64,000 bases of DNA from Delphinus delphis (GCF_949987515.2 NC_082694.2:71236080-71300079), one strand, 5' to 3'. Shown: positions 12,101 to 27,100, counted from the stretch's first letter. The notes: generated by a model from the letters alone, not told the origin. Program-made: numbers and translations.

Positions 12101-15100
12101 AATTGGAAGTATACTATTCAAAGTGTCTCTTAAGTAGGAGAATGCTACCATGGGCTAGAGGAGTCATGACCTATTTCAACATAAATGTCTCCTAAACAGT
12201 GGCCCATGAAAAACTCATTCTGTGGGGTAACATGTATTACTTGAGAAAAGGAATTCCATAATTAAGAAAAGTTTGGAAAATGCTGGATTAAAGAAATCTT
12301 TAAATTTAACTTGTAAGGCTAAAAGGATGTATTGTACAACATGGGGAATATAGTCAATATTCTGTAATAATTGTAAATGGAGTGTAAACTTTAAAAATTG
12401 TATAAAATTTTGTTTTAAATTAAAAAACAATAAACTGGCACAAACATAAAGCAAAACAATTTTTAAAATACATAAACTAGTTCATCTAACACAGGACTTC
12501 CTAAAACCTTTAATATGCACTATGGAATTTTAATAGAGGAATGGTGTATATGTCACGTAGCATTTGCCCAGTGTATGTTAGCACAAAATCCTTTTTTTCA
12601 TAGGACTAGTGTTCAAGGAATACACTTTGGGAAACATAATCTGATCCAATATTATATTTCTGAAAGTCCTACTGTGGAATGCTTTGGGTAAGAACACAAA
12701 ATTGCTCTCCTTAACATTAACTGCTCACCTTAACATCAATTACAAAAAAGTAGAGGTTATACTGTAACTTAAAATAGACATGATGAGTGAAGTTCATATG
12801 TCTGAAAGTAACTGTGTATTACTAATAGTGGCACTAATGAAAAGATATTTCACTCTCAACCAACAAAAGGTCTGTGCAATAATGATGAGAGACAAAGCAC
12901 TAATCCATATTATCATTAAACATTTAAAATGAAGTTCTGTCCCCAACACATACTATTCAGCCTGGAAGTGGGTCTGGCAGTGGTGGTCTGAAGTGCAGCT
13001 GGCAGGATCTCCGATTTGATGGCTACAGTGGTGACTGCACCATCCATCCTCTCTGTCTCACATAAGCCTGGCAACTGTGCTGCCTTCTCCAGCGTGGGTA
13101 GTAACTGATCAAACTGGTCAAGGTCAGCTGTAAACTAAGAATGGAAACCAAAGTTAGAGGAAATATATTCTACACTTTCACCTGAAACAATGTAGAAAAC
13201 AAGTTGTTCCTTTAAACTATATGAATTGAGTGTGACTATGAGAGAATGAAGAAAGAAGAATTAGAAAGATTGGGGTCTCACTGAAATAACAGGACCTAAC
13301 ACTGGAACAAAATGTGGACGCTTATGATATTAATATACTACAGGATATAAGATAACATACACATAGTGCTTATCTACTATATCTCTGTATAAAATGTATG
13401 CACTGGAAAAAGACTGAACTGGAAAGAAATATCGAGAGTACTGTGTTACGACGATAGCACCATGGGTGATTATCTTCTGTCATATTTTTCAAAATTTTAT
13501 AAAATGGCTTACTTTATGATGGTGCAAAACATACACTGTTTTTTAAAATAATTTTTAAAAGTTTGGGAAAGTTTTTAATAAATATTAGCTTGAAAGATCC
13601 CAGAAAGGTCACTTCCCACTTAAGTACTTACTAGAATAAGAAACATATCTTCTAGCATAGGTAGGGAGTTCCTACATCTGTCTGTGGCTATGCACAGGAG
13701 AAAACTGACCTTTATTTCACAGTATTATTCCACTATGGTTACCTTAAGATAATTCATCAACATAAAATGTCTACTTGTTTGGGTTTCATTATTTACTTCA
13801 ACAAAAATTTCTTTCTAGATTGTGTAACAGAATTACATGTATTTTTTTTTTTAAAGTGTGGCTTCTTTCACTTAACGTTACATTTCTGAAGTTTAGACAC
13901 CTTGTCGCAAGTAGCAATAGATCACTTTGTTTTCGTTGCTGAATAGTATCTCATTGTATGAATATGCTACAATATATTTATCAACTCTACTGTAATGGAT
14001 TTGGGAGTTTTTCTGGGTTTTGGCTAATACAAGTTAAACTACTATGACTATTTTTGAACATGTCTTTTGTGGCACATGCAAAAAGTACTAACAATAAAGG
14101 AAAAAACTGACAAATTGGACTATGTTAAAATGAAGAACTTCACTCCAACAAAAAGCACCATTAAGAGAAAGAAAAGGCAAGGCACAACATAGAGAAGATA
14201 TCCGCAAATATATAAACAATAAAGGACTCACCCAAAATGCATAAAGAACTCTTACAGGTCAATAGGAAAAATATAACATATTGGGAAAATGGGCAAAACA
14301 CCTGAACAGGCTATTTACAAAAGAAGAAATCCAAATGACCAATAAATGTTTACCAGGGAAAGGCAAATTAAAACTATGAAATATCACTACACAGACCCCA
14401 GAACAGCTAAAATTTAAAAGACTGACAACAGCAAGTATTAACAAGGATATGGAACAACTAAAAGGAATTCTCACACACTAGGAAAACTGGCATTATCTAC
14501 TAAAGATGAACACATACATATTTTACGATCTTGCAATTCCACTCCCAGGTATAAACTCAGCAGAAATACATGTACATGTGCACTAAAACAGATGTGCCAA
14601 GATTGTACACAATGGTATTTTCTTATAAAGCTGTTACTTTTAAAGTTAATTTTAAAGCATGAGAGTTTTAACATAGTTATTATTTAAAGCTGTTTTTCAG
14701 CTGAGAAACACAGCACTAGTTTAGTTGTACCAAGAGACAGCCTTCTCAAAGAGCACACACGTAAAGAAATAACCCAAATAGTGTTATAGTAAAGAGAGAC
14801 AATACAGAGCACTATGAGAGTGGAGAGGAAGGGAATGTTTAACTAAGGCTACTGGGGAAGGCTTTACAGAAATGATGTCTGAATTGTTTGTGAAGGATGA
14901 GTAGAAGTTCAGCAGACATAGAAAGGAGAGCAAGGCAGAAGATGCTTAGAAGAGACATGGCTTATCTCAGGAATGGCAAGGGCTTCCATGTGCCTAGAAT
15001 GCAGTATGCCTGAGGGAAGAGAGAGACTTCTGTGAGATGAGGGCACAAAATAAAGCTGACTCAAGAAACTGTAGGACCTATACGTACTAAGTGTGAATCT

Positions 15101-18100
15101 TGTTTCACAATGAAGAGTCTTATTAATAAACTGCTTTGTGAATACATTTTCAGCTATTTCATGTATGTCTATATTCTGTCTAAATAATGTGTAAGCTCCT
15201 AGCAGGGAGGAACCACATTTTCTGTTTTTCTTAAATTCCTTCAGAGTCCACAGCAATTACTCAATAAATGAAGTTGCCTATTACTTTTCACTCCACGCTC
15301 TACCCCAGCCTAAACACAGAGGTTCCTGATCCATAACAATTTATGCAAAGGTTTATTTGTATTTACTTCTGTTTCAGGGCATGTTATATACCCTACTACC
15401 CAGAATACTCAAAGTCCCTATTCTGATGGGGGTTGTGGACTGAGGGCAGTTAGAATCAGATGAGAAGGAAACAGACTTTTAAAAATGCTTCAAAGGAAAT
15501 TAAATAGCAAAGCAAGCCAGACTAGGCAGCTTTGTCCACCTCCCCGCATTTCTCTCTCATTTCATTTACATCAGAGGTTCCCAAATGTAGTTACATATCA
15601 GAGTTCTCTGGGGAGTGTCTTTAAAATACAGGTTTCTAGGTTCTATTCTGAAAGAGTTGGATTTAATAGGTGGGAAGATGGGAGGAGGGGGCAGGGAAGG
15701 TATTTTTTTAAACCTCCAAAGATGTGAACTCTAATTTTATAGAAAGAAAGAAACATCTACTTTCTTAGAATGCCACATTAATATTGTCGCCCTCCAAGGT
15801 TCCAAAGAGAACTTTTCAGGGCATCCCGTAATTTCTCAACCATTGAAACTAACCTTTTAACACATGCCCAAGGGATAGGCAAAACATAGCCTGAATCCAA
15901 ATATGGTCTATGGATGGAATAAAATAAATGAAAAGAAAAAAATAACTAGGAATGTTCATTCTGTGAAGCAAGGAATTACCTACCTGGCTCTGTGACTCCA
16001 GTTTAATTTCCTCAGGAGCAGGTTTGGTCATTGGGGCTGGATTTGTGTTACAAGGATCCATCTGTTCTTTCTTTTCCACCTTCACCTTTACATCATCCAG
16101 GCTCAGGTTTGGAGTGGATCTTAAATCTTTCTCATCTTTATCTAAAAGGTAGCGTAGGAGCTGATGGTCTTTTGATTCTTTTTTCTTTGAAGCATCCAGT
16201 TCCAGCTTTATGCTGGAGTTCCCTTGTACCTGTCCAGTCACTGCCACAGAAGTAGATGCACTGTCCTTTTTATCAGGCTCCACAGACAAAGTTGTGATAT
16301 CCGAGGGGCTACCCTCCTGTAAGAGCCGGTGTAGGATTTTGTGCCGCTCTGTCAGTGAGCTATGAGAGGAAGGGCAAGAACCACTTGAAGAGCTAGCAGA
16401 GGCAGAGCTGGGAGTGCCTGTGCAGGACAGTACCTCTTTGCAACTTGTGTCTATATCAGCATGCCGTAACTGCTGCTCTGCAGTTGTTGTCAAAAGCTGC
16501 ACTAGTTTGTGACTGGTTTGAGAGTATTTATTGTCTCCATCTGAGAGTCTGTCACTGTTATGCAGAAGCCCAGAATCCAGAGGTTTGCCATCATTAGAGC
16601 TGTTGTCAGACTGAATCATTTCATTTAAAATGGATGCGATCTCTTTATTATCTTTGGATTCAGCTTTTGCTGGCTGTATATTTAATCTGTTAGGTGAATT
16701 CTGTGAGCTCATCTGCCTGAGGACTGGAGAACTGGCAGAGAAGCCAACAGAGTTATTGGGTCCTTCATTCATACTCTGTAAAGGTGTTACTGGGATGTTT
16801 GAATAAGATCGGTTACTATTATTACAGGCAGTACTTGTCATGCTAACGGGGGAGCTTAATGTCGGAATATTAGGAGGAAATGAATTGTTTGGCATCCTGG
16901 GCCTTGTTGCCAATCCAGAACTAACTTGTCTCCTTGGAGACATGAACTGTGCAAGGGATATTCCTGTACCTTCCATAGGAGAATTATTGAGGTTTAAAGA
17001 CGGATTAGTGCTCTGGGAACTGGCCTGTCCCTGGTTTAAGGCAACACTGGCTACAATCTGATTTCCAGGTGAGCATCCAAAACTCCCTTGGCTGTTGCTA
17101 GAATTACTATGACTGCTGCTATGAAGGTCTGAGCTCTGTTGGCGGTTTACTCTGGTGGATACCACGTTGTTGTTGGATGGTGGCAATGTAGCTGAACGGG
17201 CCGCGCCGTGAGCTGGAGAGATACTAGGATTGACGGAAGGGTTTACCCGGGGAATTGACATTCCAGGATTAGTGTCATCTTGAGGAGAAAGACCACTGTG
17301 TTCCCTAGAGGAGGAAAAGACATTCAAAGATCTTCACTGTTTTCCATTATAATATTTTTATGATGCATATTATAAAACAAGACCATTAATCTCACTAATG
17401 TAGCAAACTATCAAGTAAAAAGCTTCTGTATCACTTTAAACTAAGAAAAGCAGTGGACTGTTAGTACTACTGTGAAATATTAGCATCACTTAATAGGCAA
17501 TAGTGCTTAAGACCCTGTAAATATGATAATGGTTTCAGTTAAATGGGAGAGAAACCTTTCTTGGCCTTGGAAAAAAATCCAATATATGCACTTTTAAACT
17601 TTTCAAAATTTCATATAAATAATTAACACTACATAAGACTTTTAGTTAAAAGAGAAACTTTCCACACCTCTCTGGTATTTATTTATGGTATTTATTTATG
17701 ACTCCCTTGTTACAGCTTTTAAGTATTTCAACTCCAAAGAGGAAGACTGGGTAAGGAAAATACTGTGTCACTGATGTAAAAATTAAAAAGGGTGACATGC
17801 AGACATAGCAGATGTTCTGAAAGAGAAATCACAATATGAAAAAAAGAACTGTGCTAATTCCACTCACAAGCATAAATTAAACTAAAATTAGAAAATGCAG
17901 AATACTGAATTCAGATTTTCATCAAGTTCTTTACTCAAATCCATAATTACGACAACAGATTTGTGACTGGTATTACCATGTTCCCATAAGCAAATATATC
18001 AGATGAGAGAAAGATGAAGTGAGGGAAAATGTCTTTGCTTTTGTTTAATGCTAAATTTTAAATAGTTGTAAATGTAGGATTTTGAATAATTCATAGGATA

Positions 18101-21100
18101 AGAGAATGGTTTCATGAATTTACCATATATAATAGTGCAAAACATATTTTGAGAGGAGAACAAATTAGAGGCAATGACATTCAAAAAATCTCAAGTGGAT
18201 AGTTTAATAATTTGTAGTTTGATAAGCTATCAACTTGAACTCAGGAGCCACTGAGTTTTGCCCTAATGAAAATAAAGCACTTTTAAAATTAAAAAATAAC
18301 AATACTAATAAACTCAAATCTTTTATGACCATAAGTTCACATATGGAAAGTTGGAAATTCTTAGCCACGTTTTTGGTTTTTACCCCTTAAGCATATATTC
18401 AGCCACACCTTTCCTGTCTCCCTTTTTAAACAACAAAGCTATTGTTAGGCGACAGAACTATAAAACTCAGTATGGATATACTAACTATATACTCATCATG
18501 CTAGTTTAATGCCTAATTTAAAATTTGTTTTCTCGCCATCAAGAATATAAAACTTTTTTCTCTAAGAAGAGATATGTGAACTGACTTATTTCATATGAAG
18601 CTCTCCAAATAAGTAGTACCTGTCGATGATATGAATTCCCATGATGAAAGGTTGCATGTCTGGACTTTGAGGGTAGCAAAGTTTACACTTGGTGTGGGCG
18701 CTAAGCATTGTCCCATCATTCAATATGAATCTATAGGATGGGCTGGAGGCAGTGCCACGAGTCATCACTGTTTCAAACAAAAGAGAAACCTAGTTAAAAT
18801 TCTGACACTTATACTTTGGGCAAAGGAGAGTTACCAAGCCTTATTTCTACCTAGAACTTCATTTAAATGCCCTTCTAACTGCTGCCTGCTCAGACTCTAA
18901 ATACAGTCAGATAAAGCAGATATCTGAGGGGGAAAAATGATTCTGGGTGAAATATACAATCTGATGACAAGTTTTAATTTAGTCCTACTTGAACGGGTGC
19001 CTCCTCACAGAAATTACAATTATGAAGAAGCCACAAACCACACAAAAATCAACCTTAATCTTTCCCTATAATGGGGCAGCTCCTTAAATTTATTAAGTGT
19101 TCATTTAAAATACCAAGAAGTAATTTTCTCCCCTCTCATTCTCAGTATTATCTCTAACAAGCTCTCCCCCAACCTTTGGTTGGCTGATTTTTAGAAACAG
19201 CTTTATTGAGATGTCATTAATATACTATAAAATTCATCCTCTGAGTTTTGATTAGTTTGCAGAGCTCTTTAACTGAAATTCAAATTTAATTTTTCACTCA
19301 GGAATGTGAATTGATAAGGTCCCCACTTGTCAAATTACTATAGTCATATATATTATTTTTGATGTTTGAATTTAGTTTAGTAAGCAAATTAAGATAAAGC
19401 CACTGATTACTAATATAAAATAAAAACTAGGTTAAAGCAGTCAAATCACTGTATAAACAACACGGTTTACTTTTGTCCTAAAGCTTTATTAACAACAGAT
19501 AAAATTCTAACTCTACTGGTAAATATTTATGAAATATGTAAAGGCTCTACCAGACTACTAAGTAAGAAAATGTCACTGATGTTTCAGTAATACAATAGAA
19601 TTCTTTTTTGAGAAAGATTTAATAGGTAGACTCAGCTATACCAAGGTTAAGAATCATATCCACTGAAATACAAGGGTTACTACCACAAATGACTATTATA
19701 ATGTAGCCTGTAATAAATGTTAGTCCTATTTTTCAAAGACATTTCAGAAAGGGCTTCAGTCACACTTTAAAGACATATGAGAAAGACAAAATGACCAACT
19801 GATAAATAATTTTTGAAGCTACATATTACTTTAAGTGAAGAGAAGGCAGGCTCTACTTTATTGCCATGGGTATACCATATAAACTGAAGAGGGCATAATC
19901 TGCTGTAAATCTATGCCATACATAAATCTCCCGAAGTACCAAAACCAGGATATAAAGTTAATTTCAAGGATTCCTTACCCACCTGGCAATTTCAGCCAAA
20001 TCACTGGCACATTTACCAAATACAACACATGGAGAAATTTAGTATCTAGTGAAATAATAAATGATGAAAAAGTCTTTACTGAAAACCGATAATTTCTGTG
20101 TAAGGATATAAGTTAAATGTTTGCTCTGACAAAACCTTAAAAATATATTAACAATTCCCAACTGTTAATATCTTCTGATAATATATTTTAGAAAACACAA
20201 CTACAACAAAAAAGTGGCACTTTAAGATAATTATTAACCTGGGATATTGAGAAAGCTACAGATATATAAATGGCCAGATAAGACACAGAAGATATGTCAC
20301 GTTATTTTGCTGATGCCATTTTGTCTATTTTTTCATCACACTTTATTGCGCTTTAGGATCATTCTGCTGGAAAGCGTTCTCTGGCTCTTCACCGCTGAGC
20401 TGACGGTCCAATATGGGAGTCATCAGCCACTTCCATAATGTGGCAAATTGACGGGGTAAATTAAATTTAAAATTAAAAGAAATTTAAAATTCAGTGCCTT
20501 AGTCTCACTAGCCACATTTCAAGTACTCAATAGCTGCATGTGGCTAGTGGCTACCTTATTGGACAGTACAGCTCCATACAATCTGATTTCATTTTGCTTT
20601 CCAATCTTATTTTTCATTGTTTCATAAACATTTCTTCTATATCTCTTTGAACAGGAGGTAGAAAACCTTTTATACACTTATTTTTCTTCTTCAGGTAGAA
20701 TAAACGTAAGGGCTAGTACTGTGTCCCATTCTTATTTTCCACTCTCCATTGAAATTGCACAATGCTTTTAAAGTGAGAAAGAACTAGAAACTCAGGCTAA
20801 CATGGGAATATTAAGATACTGTGGATTATAGAACCATCAATAGTCCTTTAGTAATTATGCTTCCTTAACTTGGAGGACTACATCTAAACTAGTGAAAATT
20901 CCAAAATTGGGGAATCCCTTCTAACTTAATACAGGAAACTATTACACTTTAAGTTTTGAAGTTAGATTATTTATTTTCGATAATAAGGTGTGGAATAAGA
21001 CTCAGCACAAGGAAGGCAGCACAGGTCAATGAAAAGCATAAAAGCCTAGGAATCAGATTTAGGTTTGAACTCTGACTTTGTCATTTACAAGTTTAGGACT

Positions 21101-24100
21101 TAATAATGCAAATTAACCTTTGCCCATTGTCACTAAAATGGAGCCAGCTTATTGTGAGATAACATCTAGCATGGAACCTGGTACATAGCAGGTACTGAAT
21201 GAATATTTCCTGAATAAATACCAAAGAAAACACAAACTACAAATTAGCAGCTTCCAAAGTACCTACGTCCTGAGTCATACTCACAGTCAGCCAATCCCAA
21301 GATACCATTTATACTAATAGCTTCAACCCTACACAACAATCTAATATTCTGAATTAAGACATGAGTATGGAAGCCATAATTCTTTACAGAACTGGTTGGT
21401 TAAACGTCTGTTCTACACACCAAATTTTCCCCATAAGAAAGATCTGTGCCTGAACAAAACTATTTGGAATTTCATTTGATCACAGGTCCTGACCTTGTTT
21501 TCTGATTTAGTTTTACCAGGTTTTGTTTCCTGATTTAGTTTGCCCAGGTTTTGATCTCTCTGACTCCTGTGTCCATTTCTAAAATTTTTAGAACACTTAG
21601 TGAGGAGGGATGTTATTGATGTGGTATTACTGCCACCCCAGAAACTCTTCAAAGAACCTTTAACATGGCAATCGTTTTTGCTTTTGTCCCCCCAGAGTAG
21701 GCCTCAACAAAGCCAGGAAACAGAGCAAAGGAAACTGTTTTCTCTGGTCACAGCAGCTATAGAAGTAGAGCTATTTGGGTTTTTGACTCCACCTAATTTG
21801 GTGCTGAGATAACCTCAACAAGCATGCCTTACTGATGTTAACCAACTGGGCAGGTTTAAAATGTATGGCAGGGTACTACAGATCAATGCTGTAAGAGATT
21901 TCTCTTTCTTTTTGATATTTCCCTAGATATATGCAGAAAAAATGCAATTTAAAAATTGTTACTAAGAAAAAAAAATTACCCCTAGATGCTCTAAGATTTT
22001 CAGTCACCAAATGTGTAAACTCTATTCAGTATACCGAAATTTCTCAAAAAGGAAAATAAACTCATATTTTAAATATTTTTAATAAAGTTAGACAAAAAAA
22101 AGATTTTCAGTTAACTCTGTTATACAGAACATGGACATTCTGGTTAATCATTCATATGGGAACTTACGTTTTATAGCAATACTTCCAAACTTATTGATAC
22201 TACAAACTCCTTCCAACTGTCTCATGATTTTTTTAATGAAAATAACTTTATTTTGTGATTATAAAGTTAACAGAGAAATGAACAAAGAGTAAGTAAAGAT
22301 AAAGTTGTATAATCCCATCACTCAGAGATAACCACTGTTACCATTTTGTTAGCCTTCTAATATTGGATAAATAGATATACAAGAATGAGATCTTACTATA
22401 TATGCCATGCTTTCTTAGCCTACTTTTTTTTTTTTTTTTTGCGGTACGCGGGCCTCTCATTGCCGTGGCCCCACCCCCCCACCCCGCCGCGGAGCACAGG
22501 CTCTGGACGCGCAGGCCCAGCGGCCATGGCCCACGGGCCCAGCCGCTCCGCGGCATGCGGGATCCTCCCGGACCGGGGCAGGAACCCGCGTCCCCTGCAT
22601 TGGCAGGCAGACCCCCAACCACTGCGCCACCAGGGAAGCCCCTCTTAGCCTACTTTTTTTTTTTTTTTTTTAGCCTACTTTTTAATGTAACAATGTATCA
22701 TGGACATCTTTCAAAAAGAAGAAACGATCCAAATGACATTACATTATTGATAATAGGTAAATAAAACTTTCATAAAACTTTTCTAGGCTATCTAGCCCAA
22801 CATTTCCCACGACTAGTACTCTCCTTAAGTGCTAATAGATGTGCTACAGGAAAAAGTATTCTGAGGAAAAATAAGTCTAGGTAACAAAGTCAAACATGAA
22901 CCTTTATTGTAGAACTTCCCAGAAACTTAAATACCTTAAATATGTCTTATGAATCCCCGAAAGTGGAGACTGAAATATTTCCCATATTTAATTCAGCATG
23001 AAACATCATTTCCTAGTTATAGCTATTAATATCTTGTGGAACCTATGTTTATGTTTTCCAAACTTTTCTGTAATAAAACATCTTAGACTATAGACTCTGG
23101 TTCAGTAGTGTGGGTGGAGTCCAGAAATCTGGTTTAACAACTGCCCCAAATGAATCTTATCAGGGACCTTAGGGAAGCATTTAACCTAGACTATTCTCTA
23201 AAAGAATGATTCTGAATTGAACAGAACTTAGGAAGCTTTTCTAAACTATATACCTTTATGAACTTCCTCCCAGTTTAAAAAATTCCTCAGGTGGTCCTGA
23301 TACCCATTTTCCCCCCAGTCTCAATGGAGAACAACTGCTTTAATCTAGTTCATCCTGAATGCTCCCACAATATTCTTTGGCTGAAATGTTTTCAAATTTG
23401 ATTCTGGAAAATAAAATGGTCAACACCCTTTAAAAGCAGTCCGTGAGCTGTCTGTCAAAAGCAGCTGAAAAACTAAGCTAAGAACTTAAATCTTTTTTTT
23501 TTCACACAAATACTAACATTTAATCTCGTTTTCAAAGTCGAAGAATGAAAACTTGCAATTAAACACTGAGCAAGCCACATATTTAGGTAATATTTCTTAA
23601 AAAGTAAGAACTTAAATTTTTAATGCATATGAGGATTTTATACCAGCTGCTGCCTTCAAAAGGTAAGTTAAAGGCAGGAAAAAAGACGGAGGACAAATTT
23701 TCTTGCCTAAATATCAATTACTGTAGAGGTTTTACATTTTAAAAGTTTTACACAAAATCGAGGATATAGTGGCATAATTTGTTTCATTCTTTTACACTGT
23801 CCCTAAGTGCAGAGGCAGCAAGGAAACTGCAAATGCTATTTACATCTCTCTCCATTCTTGATAGACCAGTGGTTCTCAAACTTGATGCTGAATATAACTT
23901 GACTGCTGAATATAACATATAAGAAAAAGATGTGCTTGATTCATGAACGCTGTTTACCAGGTTGTCCAGAATCTCCAAAACACTAGAATCAGTCATGTGA
24001 ATTCTGGGCAATTTAATTCTGAGAAAAAAGTTATTTCTATTGAGGAATTTTTTTTTTTTTCTAAGAAAAGTACAAGAAAAGGACATTAAGACGAGTAATG

Positions 24101-27100
24101 GAGAAGAGGTGTTGAATTATATTTCTTTACATTTCTCTCTAAATTGTTTTACTTCATATGTTAATGATATGTTACTTACTTATTATACTTTAATCCATCT
24201 ATTTTATAGAGAGTTCCAATGGTTTAGAAACACATACTTTAAACCACGGCTCAATCACATCTATGGGCAGCCTAGGCATTTGGACAATGAGACAATAATC
24301 TAGACCTGCTTTGCCTTGGCCAAAATGTATATAAATTATAGGCAAATAAAACTGAAAGTCTTTTAAGGAAAGCCTTGGAAGGTTCAACTTATAAAGTTAA
24401 GGCAAAAATCAAAGAGAAGAGTATCATATACTGCAGCATTTTAGGCAATGAGTGAAGACAGTGCTCTGAGTTTCCCACTTATGCAAAAGTCAAGTGCTAT
24501 TGCTGGTAGAGGGAGTCACAAAGTTTGCAACCAGCGGATGGCATTAACTGCTTTCTGTAATGGTTTCCAAACCTGACTGCACTTCAAGATTGCCTGGGGA
24601 ACTTCTTGGTCATATCCACTGAAATACCATCTTTGGGGATGGTAACAGTCTAGTAAGAGGCCAACTGAAGAACCATTAGTCTGTAGGAAGCTGTCCCAGA
24701 AGTAAACAGACCAGTGAGATTCATACAGATGGCTTCCTGAAAAAAAAAAAGTCAAGCTGCTTCCTTCACATACCATTAGGAAGCAGCTGACCTAAAATGG
24801 AATGAATGGAAAATCATCTGTAAACTTAAGAAACCTAACGGGAAAATGTTAAAATTAAGAAAGGTGATGGAATAATGAAAAATATTTTAAAAATTGTTTT
24901 TCAGGAATAGCCATACAAAGAGTCTCTTTCCGGACAAACTATTTACTTAGAGATTACAGAACAAATTACAATGGGAAAGATGTATTAGGCTACCATAATT
25001 ACATGACAATATTTTAAAATATATCAAAACCCCTTATCTCTGAATCTTTACAAACTTTCTGGCCTTCACTCTCAGTTAATTTTCCCTATCTTTCCTATAA
25101 TACTGTTAAGTTCCTTAAGGGCAGGGAATATACTTGTTTCATATTCCCATAGTACTTACTATGACACAGCAGTTATTCAATTATTAATTAATAATTTCAT
25201 ATGACATATTTTTAACTTGAAACTTCAACCTGAGTCAGGTACTGTAACAGTCATGAAGTAAACATGCATGATATAGATCTGTATTATCTAGAAGCCCTCT
25301 GACATGCCCGTTCTGCTGGGAGTGATCGTCAAAAGCCAGACAAAAATATCACTTCCTCTCTAAAGCCATCCCTGATTCTCCAAGTCAGAATTAATTTTTT
25401 TCTTCTTTTGTTATACCTCTTTTATAGCCCAGGCCACACTGATCTTTAAAACTGTCATATATCCTCCTAACAGATTTTGACCTCCTGGAGGGCAAAACCC
25501 TGCTTTGTCATCACTGAATCCCTGGCACCTTACATAGTGTTCTATGTATGTGAGGAACTTGATACGTGTCTGCTGAATGCATGAATGAATGAATGAGTGA
25601 GTGACCACCACATGATATCTTGTTTTTTAAAATGTGCATCCCGAAATTCAGGATCCACTCATGAATTACTTTGCTTACCCACTTCTTCCTTCCTAAAACT
25701 GATTATTGCAAAAACTGTAATTTGGAAAAAATACTTATCAAGCCATAAATTCTATATAAATTATTCAATATTAATAAAGAGCAAGGTTAATGAAAATAGC
25801 TGAGAGAGAAAAATCTTACCTTCTTGAAATAGTTGTCTGGCATAAGATGGCTCTCTGCCTTGAGGTTGGAAAAAAGCATAAATGCACTTCCTCACTAAAT
25901 CTTCCCAGCCAGTTCTGCCAGCAGCTCTCAGGGAACTAGTATCAATAGAGATGATTTTACCTATACAAAGAATGAAAGTTTACATTTATGATAGCCTCCT
26001 GATACAAGTCATTCGTGTTTCAAAACTAACAACTGCATCTAAAAAATATTCTGCCACCTCTCAAATGTTTAATGGACAAAAGCACTATTAATTTTTATAA
26101 CATATGGTAACGGAATATATCAGTGACATGATATTACAAAATTGTCTTTGCCTTGGAGTGCGTTATATTATATCTTAAAATTCAATACCAATCAAGTAGT
26201 AAAGTCATATCATAAAGACCTGAAGCTGCAGAGACTAATGTAGGTCAAACTCCTCTGGCTTGCTCTTTGGATCCTGCTCTCTACATATACTAATGACTGG
26301 ATCACTTATTGGGGATGGGAGGCAGAGATGAAATATATTATTTTGGTTTAAATTAATTTCCAATAATTAAGTGAAGAGAATATGAGAAAGTAAGGAATGC
26401 TTTCCTTTCCTACCTCCTCTTGGGCTATAGACAATATTGCATTTAAGAATAAAGACTGAAGGCAAAAAAAGGATAATCAGAAAAAGATAAGTGAGAACAT
26501 TAAGATCTGCTAGGCATTCTGCAAACAGAACATACGCTTTATAAAATTTAGTGGTGATTTGACATTGTTATCACATTTGAACAAGTTTCCTAAATGACTA
26601 TGGAAGAATTCAGGCAAATTATTTCTTAATCAGGAGCCAATTAATCCAGTTTGTGATTATTCAGATGTTTTATTTTTAATGCAATCTTATATTCACACAA
26701 AGTAATATTGGTAAGATATATATATATATGTGTGTGTGTGTGTATATATATATAAATTAAGAATTAGATTAATAAGATGAAAACTTACAAAGCCCCATCC
26801 AACTTCAAAACTTGAACATTACCAATATCATCAATATTATTCAATTATGTGTGTACTCCTCACTTGTCACATCCCTCTGTCTTTATATTCTCCTGTCTAT
26901 CTAGATTGTTCCCAGTTTTTTGTCATTACAATCAATACTGCTATGAATATCTTTCACATTTTCCATAGTGCATGTGTGTAACAGTTTCTCTAGAGTACAT
27001 ATGTAGGAATAGAACTGTTGAGTCACAGGTTATGTGAATGTTCAAATTTATAATATTGAACTGTTTTCCAGAAACTTATGTAAGAGTTACTGTTAATCCA

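Larger units (their letters stand above)
4407..12953 (-). other. NCOA1: NCOA1 intron (8.5 kb) upstream of the residue-867 exon
   Basis: It holds an MLT1-type LTR (5322-5697), L1M-like remnants (7190-7600, 8980-9380, 12320-12445), MIR pieces (8165-8340, 11715-11820) and an inverted CHR SINE (9925-10280). Tracts 4407-5320 and 5700-7190 are AT-rich without a recognised element. The tract 8380-8980 is less AT-rich and unclassified. 10285-11050 weakly resembles antisense old L1. 12190-12300 and 12490-12660 look like two halves of an eroded hAT-type element, at low confidence. Confidence 0.8.
13135..15983 (-). other. NCOA1: NCOA1 intron (2.85 kb) after the large exon
   Basis: It contains two old L1 pieces in opposite orientations (13850-14090 and 14093-14610) and an hAT-like fragment (15570-15670). 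The remaining tracts, 13135-13850 and 14650-15560, show no recognised element. Confidence 0.8.
18768..25819 (-). other. NCOA1: NCOA1 intron (7.1 kb) within PAS-B
   Basis: It holds an L1 tail scrap (19190-19255), a MER3-like fragment (20450-20575), a MIR (21010-21210), a young GC-rich SINE (22413-22670), hAT fragments (22790-22900, 23082-23175, 24555-24690) and two L2 3' ends (25060-25185, 25350-25605). Tracts 19260-20450, 21215-22400 and 23180-24550 are otherwise AT-rich without confident calls. Confidence 0.8.

Noticed and set aside
16031..17061. Two 73-74 residue plus-strand frames inside the large NCOA1 exon
   Set aside because: Antisense shadows of a conserved coding exon; no start context or domain.
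22338..22764. Pro/Arg/Gly-rich frames at 22.4 kb
   Set aside because: They translate a GC-rich SINE and its poly(T); not a gene.
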